5,393 nucleotides of DNA from an uncultured Lachnospiraceae bacterium (GCA_900313265.1 OMRN01000248.1:1-5393); one strand, 5' to 3'; numbered from the stretch's first letter, positions 1 through 5,393 are shown. The notes: a model not told the origin generated them from the letters alone. Translations and numbers: made by a program.

Positions 1-1
1 A

Positions 2-979
2 AATGCTCTTTCCCGAGATCAGTTCCGGCTTTATCAGTTAATCTGGAAACGCTTTACCGCAAGCCGTATGGCGGGTTCTGTTTTTGAAACCATCGCTGTC
101 CGTATTGCCGCAGACAAATATGTATTCCGTGCAAGCGCATCCAAGGTTGCTTTTGAAGGATACCGCAGTGTATATGCATCCGAAGACGATGAGAAGGCGC
201 AGACAAATGCACTTCTTACGTCCATTAACAAGGATACGAAACTGAAATTCGAAGAATTTCTGCCCGAACAGCATTTTACACAGCCGCCCGCTCATTTTAC
301 GGAAAGCACACTGGTTCGCGCCATGGAAGATGCCGGAATCGGAAGACCGAGTACGTATGCACCGACGATTTCCGTTCTTACCGGACGTCATTATGTCATT
401 AAGGAAAATAAGAATTTATATGTTTCCGAACTCGGAGAGGCTGTAAACAATCTGATGAAGGAGTCTTTCCCCGAAATTGTCGATATGCAGTTTACGGCGA
501 ATATGGAAGGGCTCTTAGACTGCGTGGAAGAGGGAACGGTTTTCTGGAAGACCGTTATCCGGAATTTCTATCCGGACCTTGAGGCAGCCGTAAAAGAAGC
601 GGAGCAGAATCTGGACAAGATTCAGGTTCAGGATGAAGAAAGTGATGAAGTCTGCGAACTTTGCGGACGGAAAATGGTTTATAAATACGGCCGCAACGGC
701 AGATTCTTAGCATGTCCGGGATTCCCGGAATGCCGGAATACCAAGACGATTCTGGTTCGTATCGGAGTTTCCTGTCCGAAATGCGGCAAAGACATTGTGG
801 AGAGAAAGACCAAAAAAGGCCGGAGATATTACGGCTGTGAGGGCGCTCCCGAATGCGATTTTATGAGCTGGCAGAAACCGAGCGACAAGAAATGCCCGAA
901 ATGCGGAAACGTTCTGGTTACCAAAGGCAATAAACTGGTATGTGCGACCGAGGAGTGTAACTATTCCGAGGATAAATAA
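2..979 (+). CDS. topA: DNA topoisomerase I (type IA), C-terminal 325 residues, 5' end outside window
   Basis: Relaxes negatively supercoiled DNA by single-strand cleavage and passage. The frame is open from base 2, and the first residues (NALSRDQFRLYQLIWKRF) match the conserved TopA core, so the ATG at 68 is internal and not the start. Counting from base 2, the core motif GIGRPSTYAP lies near residues 112-121. It is followed by the conserved region ending in FTANMEGLLDCVEEG and an FY motif. The active-site tyrosine region lies upstream of the window. The tail has three zinc ribbons with Cys at 218/221/238/244, 258/261/279/285 and 298/301/314/319. These C-terminal ribbons are typical of bacterial TopA and help bind single-stranded DNA. 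All twelve Cys are present, so the tail looks intact. The stop is TAA at 977-979, and codY follows after 16 nt, which suggests co-transcription. The family identity is very secure. Confidence 0.97.
   Translation, partial: NALSRDQFRLYQLIWKRFTASRMAGSVFETIAVRIAADKYVFRASASKVAFEGYRSVYASEDDEKAQTNALLTSINKDTKLKFEEFLPEQHFTQPPAHFTESTLVRAMEDAGIGRPSTYAPTISVLTGRHYVIKENKNLYVSELGEAVNNLMKESFPEIVDMQFTANMEGLLDCVEEGTVFWKTVIRNFYPDLEAAVKEAEQNLDKIQVQDEESDEVCELCGRKMVYKYGRNGRFLACPGFPECRNTKTILVRIGVSCPKCGKDIVERKTKKGRRYYGCEGAPECDFMSWQKPSDKKCPKCGNVLVTKGNKLVCATEECNYSEDK
653..961 (+). other. Three tandem C4 zinc-ribbon modules in the TopA tail
   Basis: Each module starts with C-x2-C-G (CELCG, CPKCG, CPKCG), followed 12-17 residues later by a second Cys pair (C-x5-C in the first two, C-x4-C in the third). 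The third is the most divergent and sits six residues from the protein end. This matches the topoisomerase C4 zinc-finger family. The modules do not look like recent copies, since only the CPKCG core is shared. Confidence 0.9.
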
Positions 980-983
980 AACC

Positions 984-990
984 GGGAGGA
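984..990 (+). promoter_or_regulatory. Ribosome binding site for codY
   Basis: GGGAGGA sits 5 nt before the ATG at 996. It selects 996 over an upstream in-frame ATG at 942, which lies inside topA and has no comparable site. The 996 start gives a 259-residue protein, the usual CodY length. Confidence 0.85.
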
Positions 991-995
991 TACTT

Positions 996-1775
996 ATGCT
1001 GCTTTCCCAGGTCCTTACAAAAAGCCGTGCAATAGCGGCTGTCCTTCATGACAGTACAGAGGAAAAAGTCGCCTTTAATGAAGTCTGCAGCGCACTTAGC
1101 GATGCAATCGATTCCGACTGCTTTGTGCTTTCCAGGAAAGGCAAGATTCTCGGAACGGCCGTCATCGATAACGGAGTTACTTCAAAAACGGTTCTTGACG
1201 GAAATAAAGGTACGGTTATCGATAAGGCAGTAAACGATCCTATTCTTTTGATTACCGCTACGAAAGAACTGACGAAAGGCGATGACTGGACAAAAGGAAT
1301 CCCGGACGGATTCTTTGTGATGGTGGTACCGATTGTTATGAAGGGGATACGAATCGGGACGCTGATTGTCAGTCGTGACAGGGAGAAATTCGAAGACGAG
1401 GATATTATTCTTGCGGAATATGCCGCTACCGTGGTGGGACTCGAAATGGAAAATTCCATGGCCGGGGAACTGGCGGAAGAGAACCGGAAAATTTCTACGG
1501 CAAGAGCAAGTATTTCGTCTTTGTCCGATGATGAAGTAAATGCCGCTTTTAAGATTTTTGAAGAATTAAGTTTTATGGATGGGGTGGTACTTGCCGGAAA
1601 CGTTGCCGAGAAATCCGGCATACCGATTACGGTTTTGGTCGGAGCGCTTCGCAAATTTGAAAAAGCCGGCCTGATTCAAACAAAATCCTCGGGAATGAAG
1701 GGGACTTATATACACATTCTCAATGATGCGATTATTGAGGAAATACAAAAAGCAGTAACGGCGAATGAGGGATAA
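996..1775 (+). CDS. codY: GTP/branched-chain amino acid-sensing transcriptional regulator CodY
   Basis: CodY is a cytoplasmic dimeric regulator that in low-G+C Gram-positives represses amino-acid, peptide-uptake and often motility genes when nutrients are plentiful. This 259-residue protein has the family layout. An N-terminal GAF ligand domain spans about residues 1-155, with DSDCFVLSRKGKILG at 39-53, VVPI at 110-113 and GTLIVSR at 121-127 followed by ILAEYAATVVGLEM. A helical linker contains ISSLSDDE near 173-180. A C-terminal winged helix-turn-helix spans about 196-242, with ALRKFEKAGLI and SSGMKGTYI. The ATG at 996 was chosen for its ribosome site and length. The recognition-helix region reads GIPITVLVGALRKFE, whereas from memory the common form is GITRSVIVNALRKLE. 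The loop carrying part of the effector pocket is also shorter and altered. It remains clearly CodY by length and overall pattern, but DNA or ligand specificity may differ. cheY starts 3 nt after its stop. Confidence 0.96.
   Translation: MLLSQVLTKSRAIAAVLHDSTEEKVAFNEVCSALSDAIDSDCFVLSRKGKILGTAVIDNGVTSKTVLDGNKGTVIDKAVNDPILLITATKELTKGDDWTKGIPDGFFVMVVPIVMKGIRIGTLIVSRDREKFEDEDIILAEYAATVVGLEMENSMAGELAEENRKISTARASISSLSDDEVNAAFKIFEELSFMDGVVLAGNVAEKSGIPITVLVGALRKFEKAGLIQTKSSGMKGTYIHILNDAIIEEIQKAVTANEG
1767..1772 (+). promoter_or_regulatory. Ribosome binding site for cheY, inside the codY 3' end
   Basis: GAGGGA lies within the last codons of codY, 6 nt before the cheY ATG at 1779. Its position inside codY supports translation of both genes from one message. 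Confidence 0.7.
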
Positions 1776-1778
1776 TGT

Positions 1779-2141
1779 ATGGGTAAGGGTGTACTGATTG
1801 TTGACGATGCCGCTTTTATGCGAATGGTCATTCGTGACATTCTCGAAAAAAACGGTTACGAAGTAGCGGGTGAAGCAAAAGACGGAAAAGAAGCCGTGGC
1901 TGTTTATAAAGAAAAACAGCCGGCGCTTGTTTTACTGGACATCACCATGCCGGAAATGGACGGGATTGCCGCCTTGAAGCAGATTATGGAATATGATTCT
2001 TCTGCAAAGGTTATTATGTGTTCCGCACTCGGACAGTCCAATATGGTCATTGAGTCCATTCAGATCGGTGCAAAAGATTATATTGTAAAGCCTTTTCAGG
2101 CCGATCGTGTGCTGGAAGCCGTAAGAAAAATTCTCGGATAA
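1779..2141 (+). CDS. cheY: Chemotaxis response regulator CheY
   Basis: Single-domain receiver of 120 residues. It takes phosphate from CheA and, as CheY-P, binds the flagellar switch to control rotation; in Bacillus CheY-P promotes smooth swimming. All catalytic positions are present: acidic pair D9/D10, phosphoacceptor D54 in LLDITMPEMDG, switch Ser82 in MCSALGQ, Tyr101, and K104 in KDYIVKPFQADRVLEA. The opening VDDAAFMRM and the KPFQADRVLEA tail closely match Bacillus-type CheY, which argues for a true CheY and not a detached CheB receiver. There is no output domain, and TAA follows at residue 121. The start is ATG 1779 with GAGGGA upstream; it begins 3 nt after codY, so the two are probably co-transcribed. 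A terminator-like hairpin begins at its stop codon and may reduce read-through into cheB and cheA. Confidence 0.97.
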   Translation: MGKGVLIVDDAAFMRMVIRDILEKNGYEVAGEAKDGKEAVAVYKEKQPALVLLDITMPEMDGIAALKQIMEYDSSAKVIMCSALGQSNMVIESIQIGAKDYIVKPFQADRVLEAVRKILG

Positions 2142-2178
2142 ACCCTTTGTGACAGATTTTGTCACGGGGGTTTTTATT
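2140..2178 (+). terminator. Hairpin plus U-tract: intrinsic terminator or attenuator between cheY and cheB
   Basis: GTGACA (2149-2154) and TGTCAC (2160-2165) form a perfect 6-bp stem around the 5-nt loop GATTT. The stem can extend through two T-G pairs. With one bulged T, it continues through CCC (2143-2145) with GGG (2168-2170) and AAA (2140-2142) with TTT (2171-2173). A T-rich run, TTTTTATT, lies at 2171-2178. This is the form of a Rho-independent terminator. The genes continue on the same strand 40 nt later, so partial termination seems more likely than a complete stop. No folding energy was computed. Confidence 0.72.
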
Positions 2179-2208
2179 GTTTGCGCGCATGATGAACTTT
2201 TTTTATAT

Positions 2209-2212
2209 GGAG
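2209..2212 (+). promoter_or_regulatory. Ribosome binding site deciding the cheB start
   Basis: GGAG ends 7 nt before the TTG at 2220 but only 1 nt before the in-frame GTG at 2214. Normal spacing therefore favours TTG 2220. An in-frame TGA at 2193-2195 rules out any farther upstream start. Confidence 0.6.
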
Positions 2213-2219
2213 CGTGTTC

Positions 2220-2819
2220 TTGGATAGAGATATTAAAAGCATTTATACCAATCTTGTCTGTATCGCTTCGTCGACGGGCGGACCGGCGGCACTGATGCGA
2301 ATCCTGCCGAAACTGGATGCTTCCTTTCCGGTTCCGATTGTCATCGTCCAGCATATCTGGCCGGGATTTACGACGATGCTTTCCGAAGATATGGACAAAA
2401 AATGCGCTCTGCATGTATGCATGGCTAAAGAAGGAACGATTCCGTTGCCGGGAAATGTTTATTTTGCGCCGGCCGGGAAACACTTGAAAATCCGCAAAGT
2501 ACCCGCACATCACATTTTTGAGCTTTCCGACGAAGAGCCTGTCGGAGGCGTAAAGCCGAGCGCGGATGTGCTTTTTAAGTCGCTTGCAAACTGTTCGTAT
2601 TCAAGAATAACGGCGGTTGTTCTTACGGGAATGGGGACGGATGCAACCGAGGGAATCATAAAATTATCCGAATACAAGCATGTCGATATTATCGCACAGG
2701 ATGAAGCAAGCAGCGTTGTATACGGCATGCCGGGAAGCGTAAAATCGCATTTTCCGGACTGCAGGGTTCTTCCGATTGACCGGATTGCGGATACGTTAAA
2801 GAAATGTCAACCCCTTTAG
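2220..2819 (+). CDS. cheB: Receiver-less chemotaxis protein-glutamate methylesterase (CheB catalytic domain only)
   Basis: CheB hydrolyses methyl-glutamates (and can deamidate glutamines) on chemoreceptors to reset signalling. Numbering from TTG 2220 (199 residues), the Ser-His-Asp triad is visible: S18 in ASSTGGP, H45 in VQHIWPGF and D141 in LTGMGTDA. Family motifs KPSADVLFKS (112-121) and IIAQDEASSVVYGMP (157-171) are also present. The protein starts only about ten residues before the catalytic core, whereas classical CheB has about 350 residues with an N-terminal receiver. An in-frame stop at 2193 and only 78 nt after cheY leave no room for one. Small departures are A16-S17 where GA is usual, W47 where Pro is common, and A142 where Gly is usual after the catalytic Asp. 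GTG 2214 is an alternative start giving 201 residues. The stop overlaps the cheA ribosome site, so the two are tightly linked. A methylesterase role is likely; control by phosphorylation of a fused receiver is impossible. Confidence 0.9.
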   Translation: MDRDIKSIYTNLVCIASSTGGPAALMRILPKLDASFPVPIVIVQHIWPGFTTMLSEDMDKKCALHVCMAKEGTIPLPGNVYFAPAGKHLKIRKVPAHHIFELSDEEPVGGVKPSADVLFKSLANCSYSRITAVVLTGMGTDATEGIIKLSEYKHVDIIAQDEASSVVYGMPGSVKSHFPDCRVLPIDRIADTLKKCQPL

Positions 2820-2823
2820 GAGG
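2818..2823 (+). promoter_or_regulatory. Strong ribosome binding site for cheA overlapping the cheB stop codon
   Basis: AGGAGG shares its first two bases with the cheB TAG stop and lies 7 nt before ATG 2831. The overlap suggests translational coupling of cheB and cheA. Confidence 0.85.
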
Positions 2824-2830
2824 ATGAAAA

Positions 2831-5017
2831 ATGGATGTAGGCCAGTATTTGGAAATATTCATTGACGAAGCAAAAGAACATTTGGAAAATTTAAATACCC
2901 AGATTATGAATCTTGAACAGGATGGCGAAAATCCCGATACCATTAACGAGATTTTCCGCGCGGCGCACTCTTTAAAGGGCATGTCCGGAACCATGGGATT
3001 TAAAAGAATGCAGACGCTGACGCATGATATGGAAAATGTATTTTCCAATGTCCGCGACGGAAAAATCAAAGTTACGACGGGAATGGTGGATGTTCTTTTC
3101 CAATGCCTCGATGCACTTGAACAGTATGTTTCCCTGATTCAGGAAACCACGGATGAAGGCGAGAACGATAACGAAGACCTGATTAAGGCTTTGAACGATT
3201 TATTAAATGCGGATCCGAATGCTTCTTTAAACGAATCCGCGGAAACACCGGTCGGAGCAAATACATCCGTTGGGGAAGAAAAAACGGGCAGCGGTGATTC
3301 CCGGAATAACGGCGGCGCAGAGCCTGCTGCTAATAATAAGTCTGATTCTCCGGAAAATGATGCCAAACATAAATGGAAGAAAATCAAAATCGGAAATGTT
3401 GAGAAATCGGCCATTGACGATGCGGTGAAAGAAGGTCTTCACGCGTACGGAATCAGTGTATTCGTACAGGATTCCTGTCTGTTAAAAGCGGCACGTGCAT
3501 TCCTGGTATTCCGTGCCATCGAAGAAATGGGCGAGGTTGTTTTATCGGTTCCGAGCGTTCAGGATATTGAAGATGAGCGTTTTGACAAAGATTTCAGCGT
3601 GATAGTTTTAACCGAGGAACCGCTCGAAAAACTGATTTCCGCCATTAAAGGAGTTTCCGAAATCGAAGATGCGGTCGGCGATTCGATTTATGCCGGAACG
3701 AATGCGGAAGGAGAAAATGCTGCCGATGCGGTAAAAGACAGTGCGAAGGAGAATGCGCCGGGAGCAAAGGCTGCTGCCGGTACAAATGCATCCGCAGATT
3801 CTCAAAACAAGAATAAAACGCCGGGGAAAACCGAAGGCAAAAAGGCCATGGGCAAACCCGTGGTAAACCGTACCGTTCGAGTAGATATTGAGAAACTCGA
3901 TTCCTTAATGAATTTGGTCAGCGAGCTTATCATTTCAAAGAACTCCTTAGTCAGTGTAGCGGAAACCGAAATCGGAGGCGGGTCACTTGCGTTTAACGAG
4001 CAGATTGAATACCTCGAATCGGTTACGACATCCCTTCATGAGTCGGTCATGAAGGTAAGGATGGTGCCGATTGAATCCGTTGTTACAAAGTTCCCGCGAA
4101 TGATCCGTGATCTTTCAAAGAAACTCGATAAAAAAATGGAACTGTACATGACCGGTGAAGATACGGAACTGGACCGTACCGTTGTGGATGAAATCGGAGA
4201 TCCGCTGATGCACCTTTTAAGAAACAGTGCCGATCACGGCCTGGAATCGGCGGAAGTCCGTGCAAAAAGAGGCAAACCGGAAGTCGGTTCGATTTATCTG
4301 GATGCCTATCAGGACGGAAATAATGTTGTTATCGAAGTAAGGGATGACGGTAACGGAATTGATGTTGAGGCAGTAAAAGCCAAAGCAATTGAAAAAGGAA
4401 AAATCACGCAGGAACAGGCCGATGCCATGTCTGAAAAAGAAGCCATCGACTTACTGTTCCAGCCGAGTTTCTCCACGGCAAAACAGGTTTCCGATGTATC
4501 GGGCCGCGGTGTCGGGCTCGATGTCGTAAAAAGCAAAATCGAATCCTTGTCCGGTGAAGTGGAAGTCCGGACAAAACTCGGAGAGGGCAGCACGTTTACG
4601 ATTCGCCTGCCTCTGACACTTGCCATTATCCAGACGCTCATGGTAATTGTCGGCGGCGAGAAATATGCCATTTCCCTCGGATCCATACAGACCATTGAAA
4701 ACATTCCGGTTGATGAAGTGAAGACCGTTCAGGGCAAGGAAGTGATTTACCTTCGAGGAAACGTCATTCCGTTAGTACGTCTTACAAAAGAACTGGAAGT
4801 GGAGAGCATGAATGCTCCGGATGCTGATTTGCTCGTTCTTATCGCCAAAAAGGGCGACCGTTATGCCGGCATTGTTGTGGATGAAATGATCGGGCAGATG
4901 GAAATTGTTATTAAATCCATGGGCAAGTTTATCGGAAAGAGCCGTTTAATCAGCGGAGCAACCATTCTCGGAAACGGAGATGTCGCACTGATTCTGGATG
5001 CTAATGCTTTGATATAA
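2831..5017 (+). CDS. cheA: Chemotaxis sensor histidine kinase CheA
   Basis: Class II histidine kinase that works in receptor arrays with CheW and phosphorylates CheY. The 728-residue protein has all five classical parts. P1 (HPt), about 1-125, carries phosphorylated His46 in AAHSLKG. A polar linker runs about 133-180. P2, the regulator-docking domain, runs about 181-287; its LLKAARAFLVFRAIEEMGEVVLSVPSVQDIEDE stretch resembles the Thermotoga/Bacillus type. A second Ala/Lys/Asn-rich linker runs about 288-345. P3 dimerisation starts near RTVRVDIEKLDSLMNLVSEL (347 onward). The P4 ATPase has an N box (HLLRNSADHG, 461-470), G1 (DDGNG, 505-509), an F box (LLFQPSFSTA, 541-550) and G2 (GRGVGLD, 558-564). 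P5, the CheW-like domain, runs about 595-728. All kinase motifs are intact. It is longer than typical CheA (about 650-670) mainly because of the two linkers. ATG 2831 has an ideal AGGAGG upstream. Confidence 0.98.
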   Translation: MDVGQYLEIFIDEAKEHLENLNTQIMNLEQDGENPDTINEIFRAAHSLKGMSGTMGFKRMQTLTHDMENVFSNVRDGKIKVTTGMVDVLFQCLDALEQYVSLIQETTDEGENDNEDLIKALNDLLNADPNASLNESAETPVGANTSVGEEKTGSGDSRNNGGAEPAANNKSDSPENDAKHKWKKIKIGNVEKSAIDDAVKEGLHAYGISVFVQDSCLLKAARAFLVFRAIEEMGEVVLSVPSVQDIEDERFDKDFSVIVLTEEPLEKLISAIKGVSEIEDAVGDSIYAGTNAEGENAADAVKDSAKENAPGAKAAAGTNASADSQNKNKTPGKTEGKKAMGKPVVNRTVRVDIEKLDSLMNLVSELIISKNSLVSVAETEIGGGSLAFNEQIEYLESVTTSLHESVMKVRMVPIESVVTKFPRMIRDLSKKLDKKMELYMTGEDTELDRTVVDEIGDPLMHLLRNSADHGLESAEVRAKRGKPEVGSIYLDAYQDGNNVVIEVRDDGNGIDVEAVKAKAIEKGKITQEQADAMSEKEAIDLLFQPSFSTAKQVSDVSGRGVGLDVVKSKIESLSGEVEVRTKLGEGSTFTIRLPLTLAIIQTLMVIVGGEKYAISLGSIQTIENIPVDEVKTVQGKEVIYLRGNVIPLVRLTKELEVESMNAPDADLLVLIAKKGDRYAGIVVDEMIGQMEIVIKSMGKFIGKSRLISGATILGNGDVALILDANALI
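3227..3370 (+). other. Low-complexity linker between CheA P1 and P2
   Basis: This encodes roughly residues 133-180 of CheA, rich in Asn, Ser, Glu, Gly and Ala (for example GEEKTGSGDSRNNGG), with no predicted fold visible by eye. It probably acts as a flexible tether letting the P1 and P2 domains move relative to the kinase core. The exact limits are approximate. Confidence 0.7.
3692..3868 (+). other. Low-complexity Ala/Lys/Asn-rich linker between CheA P2 and P3
   Basis: This encodes roughly residues 288-346 of CheA. It is rich in Ala, Lys, Gly, Asn and Glu and becomes strongly basic just before P3 (KTPGKTEGKKAMGKP). It is presumably unstructured. No exact tandem repeat was found in it. Confidence 0.7.
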
Positions 5018-5034
5018 TCCGGCCTTAAGAACAT

Positions 5035-5067
5035 TTGACCGGCGAATGATTTTTGAAAGAATATAAG
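5035..5067 (+). promoter_or_regulatory. Weak sigma-A-like promoter candidate before cheW
   Basis: TTGACC (5035-5040) and TATAAG (5062-5067) each match five of six consensus bases. The 21-nt spacer is longer than the usual 16-18, so activity is doubtful. It is listed because it lies in the 80-nt cheA-cheW gap, where cheW would otherwise depend on read-through from cheA. Confidence 0.2.
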
Positions 5068-5083
5068 TCCGTAAATCACAGTT

Positions 5084-5090
5084 AAAGGAG
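5084..5090 (+). promoter_or_regulatory. Ribosome binding site deciding the cheW start
   Basis: AAAGGAG ends 7 nt before GTG 5098 but only 1 nt before the in-frame ATG at 5092. Spacing favours the GTG start. Confidence 0.65.
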
Positions 5091-5097
5091 AATGACA

Positions 5098-5393
5098 GTG
5101 GCGGAAGATAAAAACAATAACATGTCGGCAGCGGACGGGGAAATCCTGCAGTTTGTCAAAGTCCGTCTGGACAAGGAGTGGTATGGAATTCCCATCCGTA
5201 TCGTTGAAAACATCGTGCGAATGCAGCGTATTACGCGTGTGCCCGGATCGGAATCCTATATAAAAGGGGTCATCAATCTTCGGGGCAAGGTGGTTCCCGT
5301 TATGAGCCTGCGGCTTAAAATGGATATGAGCGAAGGTGAGGAAATCAGAAGCACCCGTATCATTATTCTTAAGATTGACGGGGACGATGTCGG
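5098..5393 (+). CDS. cheW: Chemotaxis coupling protein CheW, N-terminal 98 codons, 3' end outside window
   Basis: CheW is the cytoplasmic adaptor that joins chemoreceptor tips to the P5 domain of CheA in signalling arrays. Numbering from GTG 5098, a polar, Asn-rich head (about 1-14) precedes a CheW beta-barrel beginning at EILQFVKVRLDKEWYGIPI (15-33). Hallmarks are IVENIVRMQRITRVPG (35-50), YIKGVINLRGKVVPVMSL (54-71) including conserved Arg62, and STRIIIL (85-91). There is no kinase or receiver domain in the visible part, so a plain CheW is most likely. A CheV-type fusion of CheW with a receiver cannot be excluded, because roughly the last third of a typical CheW is beyond the window edge. 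The spacing of AAAGGAG favours GTG 5098. ATG 5092 (two residues longer) and ATG 5122 (eight shorter, no ribosome site) are alternatives. It lies 80 nt after cheA on the same strand. Confidence 0.93.
   Translation, partial: MAEDKNNNMSAADGEILQFVKVRLDKEWYGIPIRIVENIVRMQRITRVPGSESYIKGVINLRGKVVPVMSLRLKMDMSEGEEIRSTRIIILKIDGDDV

Noticed and set aside
942..995. 18-residue N-terminal extension of CodY from the in-frame ATG at 942
   Set aside because: It overlaps the coding end of topA, lacks a ribosome site, and would make CodY longer than the normal 259 residues.
1046..1654. Long antisense open frame opposite codY (and similar ones opposite cheA)
   Set aside because: The translations are Ser/Ile/Pro-rich mirror images of well-supported genes with no recognisable domain or ribosome site.
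2181..2209. TTGCGC and TATATG boxes with 17-nt spacing as a cheB promoter
   Set aside because: The -35 match is poor, and the predicted start near 2216 would fall at the cheB start codon and exclude the ribosome site, so it is not credible without start-site data.
2189..2227. 12-codon ORF (MMNFFYMERVLG) overlapping the cheB start as a leader peptide
   Set aside because: No ribosome binding site precedes its ATG, the composition is unremarkable, and an ORF this short is expected by chance.
1779..2819. cheY and the CheB catalytic domain as a split or frameshifted full-length CheB
   Set aside because: The receiver has the specific CheY signatures (VDDAAFMRM, KPFQADRVLEA), a clean stop and a terminator-like hairpin after it. 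The gap shows no linker-like coding sequence.
5019..5046. CCGG repeats after cheA as a terminator stem
   Set aside because: Only 4-bp self-complementary matches with a long loop and no adjacent U-tract, so a stable hairpin is unlikely.
5024..5048. Sigma-28 (flagellar) promoter before cheW
   Set aside because: CTTAA and GGCGAATG only loosely resemble the TAAA/GCCGATAA boxes, so the match is too weak to call.

Overview
This is a six-gene, all-plus-strand segment from a motile Gram-positive bacterium. The best guess is a Clostridia member of Lachnospiraceae type. The reasons are a CodY regulator (a Firmicutes protein), a CheY and CheA closely resembling the Bacillus/Clostridium type, strong GGAGG-type ribosome binding sites, and topA directly upstream of codY. 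The genus cannot be named from the sequence alone.

Layout: 2-979 is the 3' half of topA (DNA topoisomerase I), ending in three zinc ribbons. After 16 nt comes codY (996-1775), the nutrient-sensing global repressor. After 3 nt comes cheY (1779-2141). A 78-nt gap follows, holding a hairpin plus U-tract that looks like an intrinsic terminator or attenuator (2140-2178). Then come a receiver-less CheB methylesterase (2220-2819, probable TTG start), cheA (2831-5017) 11 nt later, an 80-nt gap, and the first 98 codons of cheW (from GTG 5098), cut by the window end. No RNA genes, mobile elements, CRISPR arrays or large repeats were seen, and no gene-free stretch exceeds about 80 nt.

How the genes work together: CheW couples chemoreceptors to the kinase CheA. 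CheA autophosphorylates on His46 and passes phosphate to CheY, which acts on the flagellar switch. CheB removes methyl groups from receptors for adaptation. CodY links nutrient state to gene expression, and in Bacillus subtilis codY lies immediately before the fla/che operon. This window therefore looks like a compressed version of the topA...codY...fla/che neighbourhood, with the intervening genes and the flagellar structural genes missing at this spot.

The region is mostly ordinary chemotaxis housekeeping and I see no clear undescribed system. The points worth a second look are the CheB without a receiver domain, the hairpin separating cheY from cheB-cheA, a CodY with a changed recognition helix and effector-pocket region, and start codons for cheB and cheW that ribosome-site spacing places at non-ATG codons.
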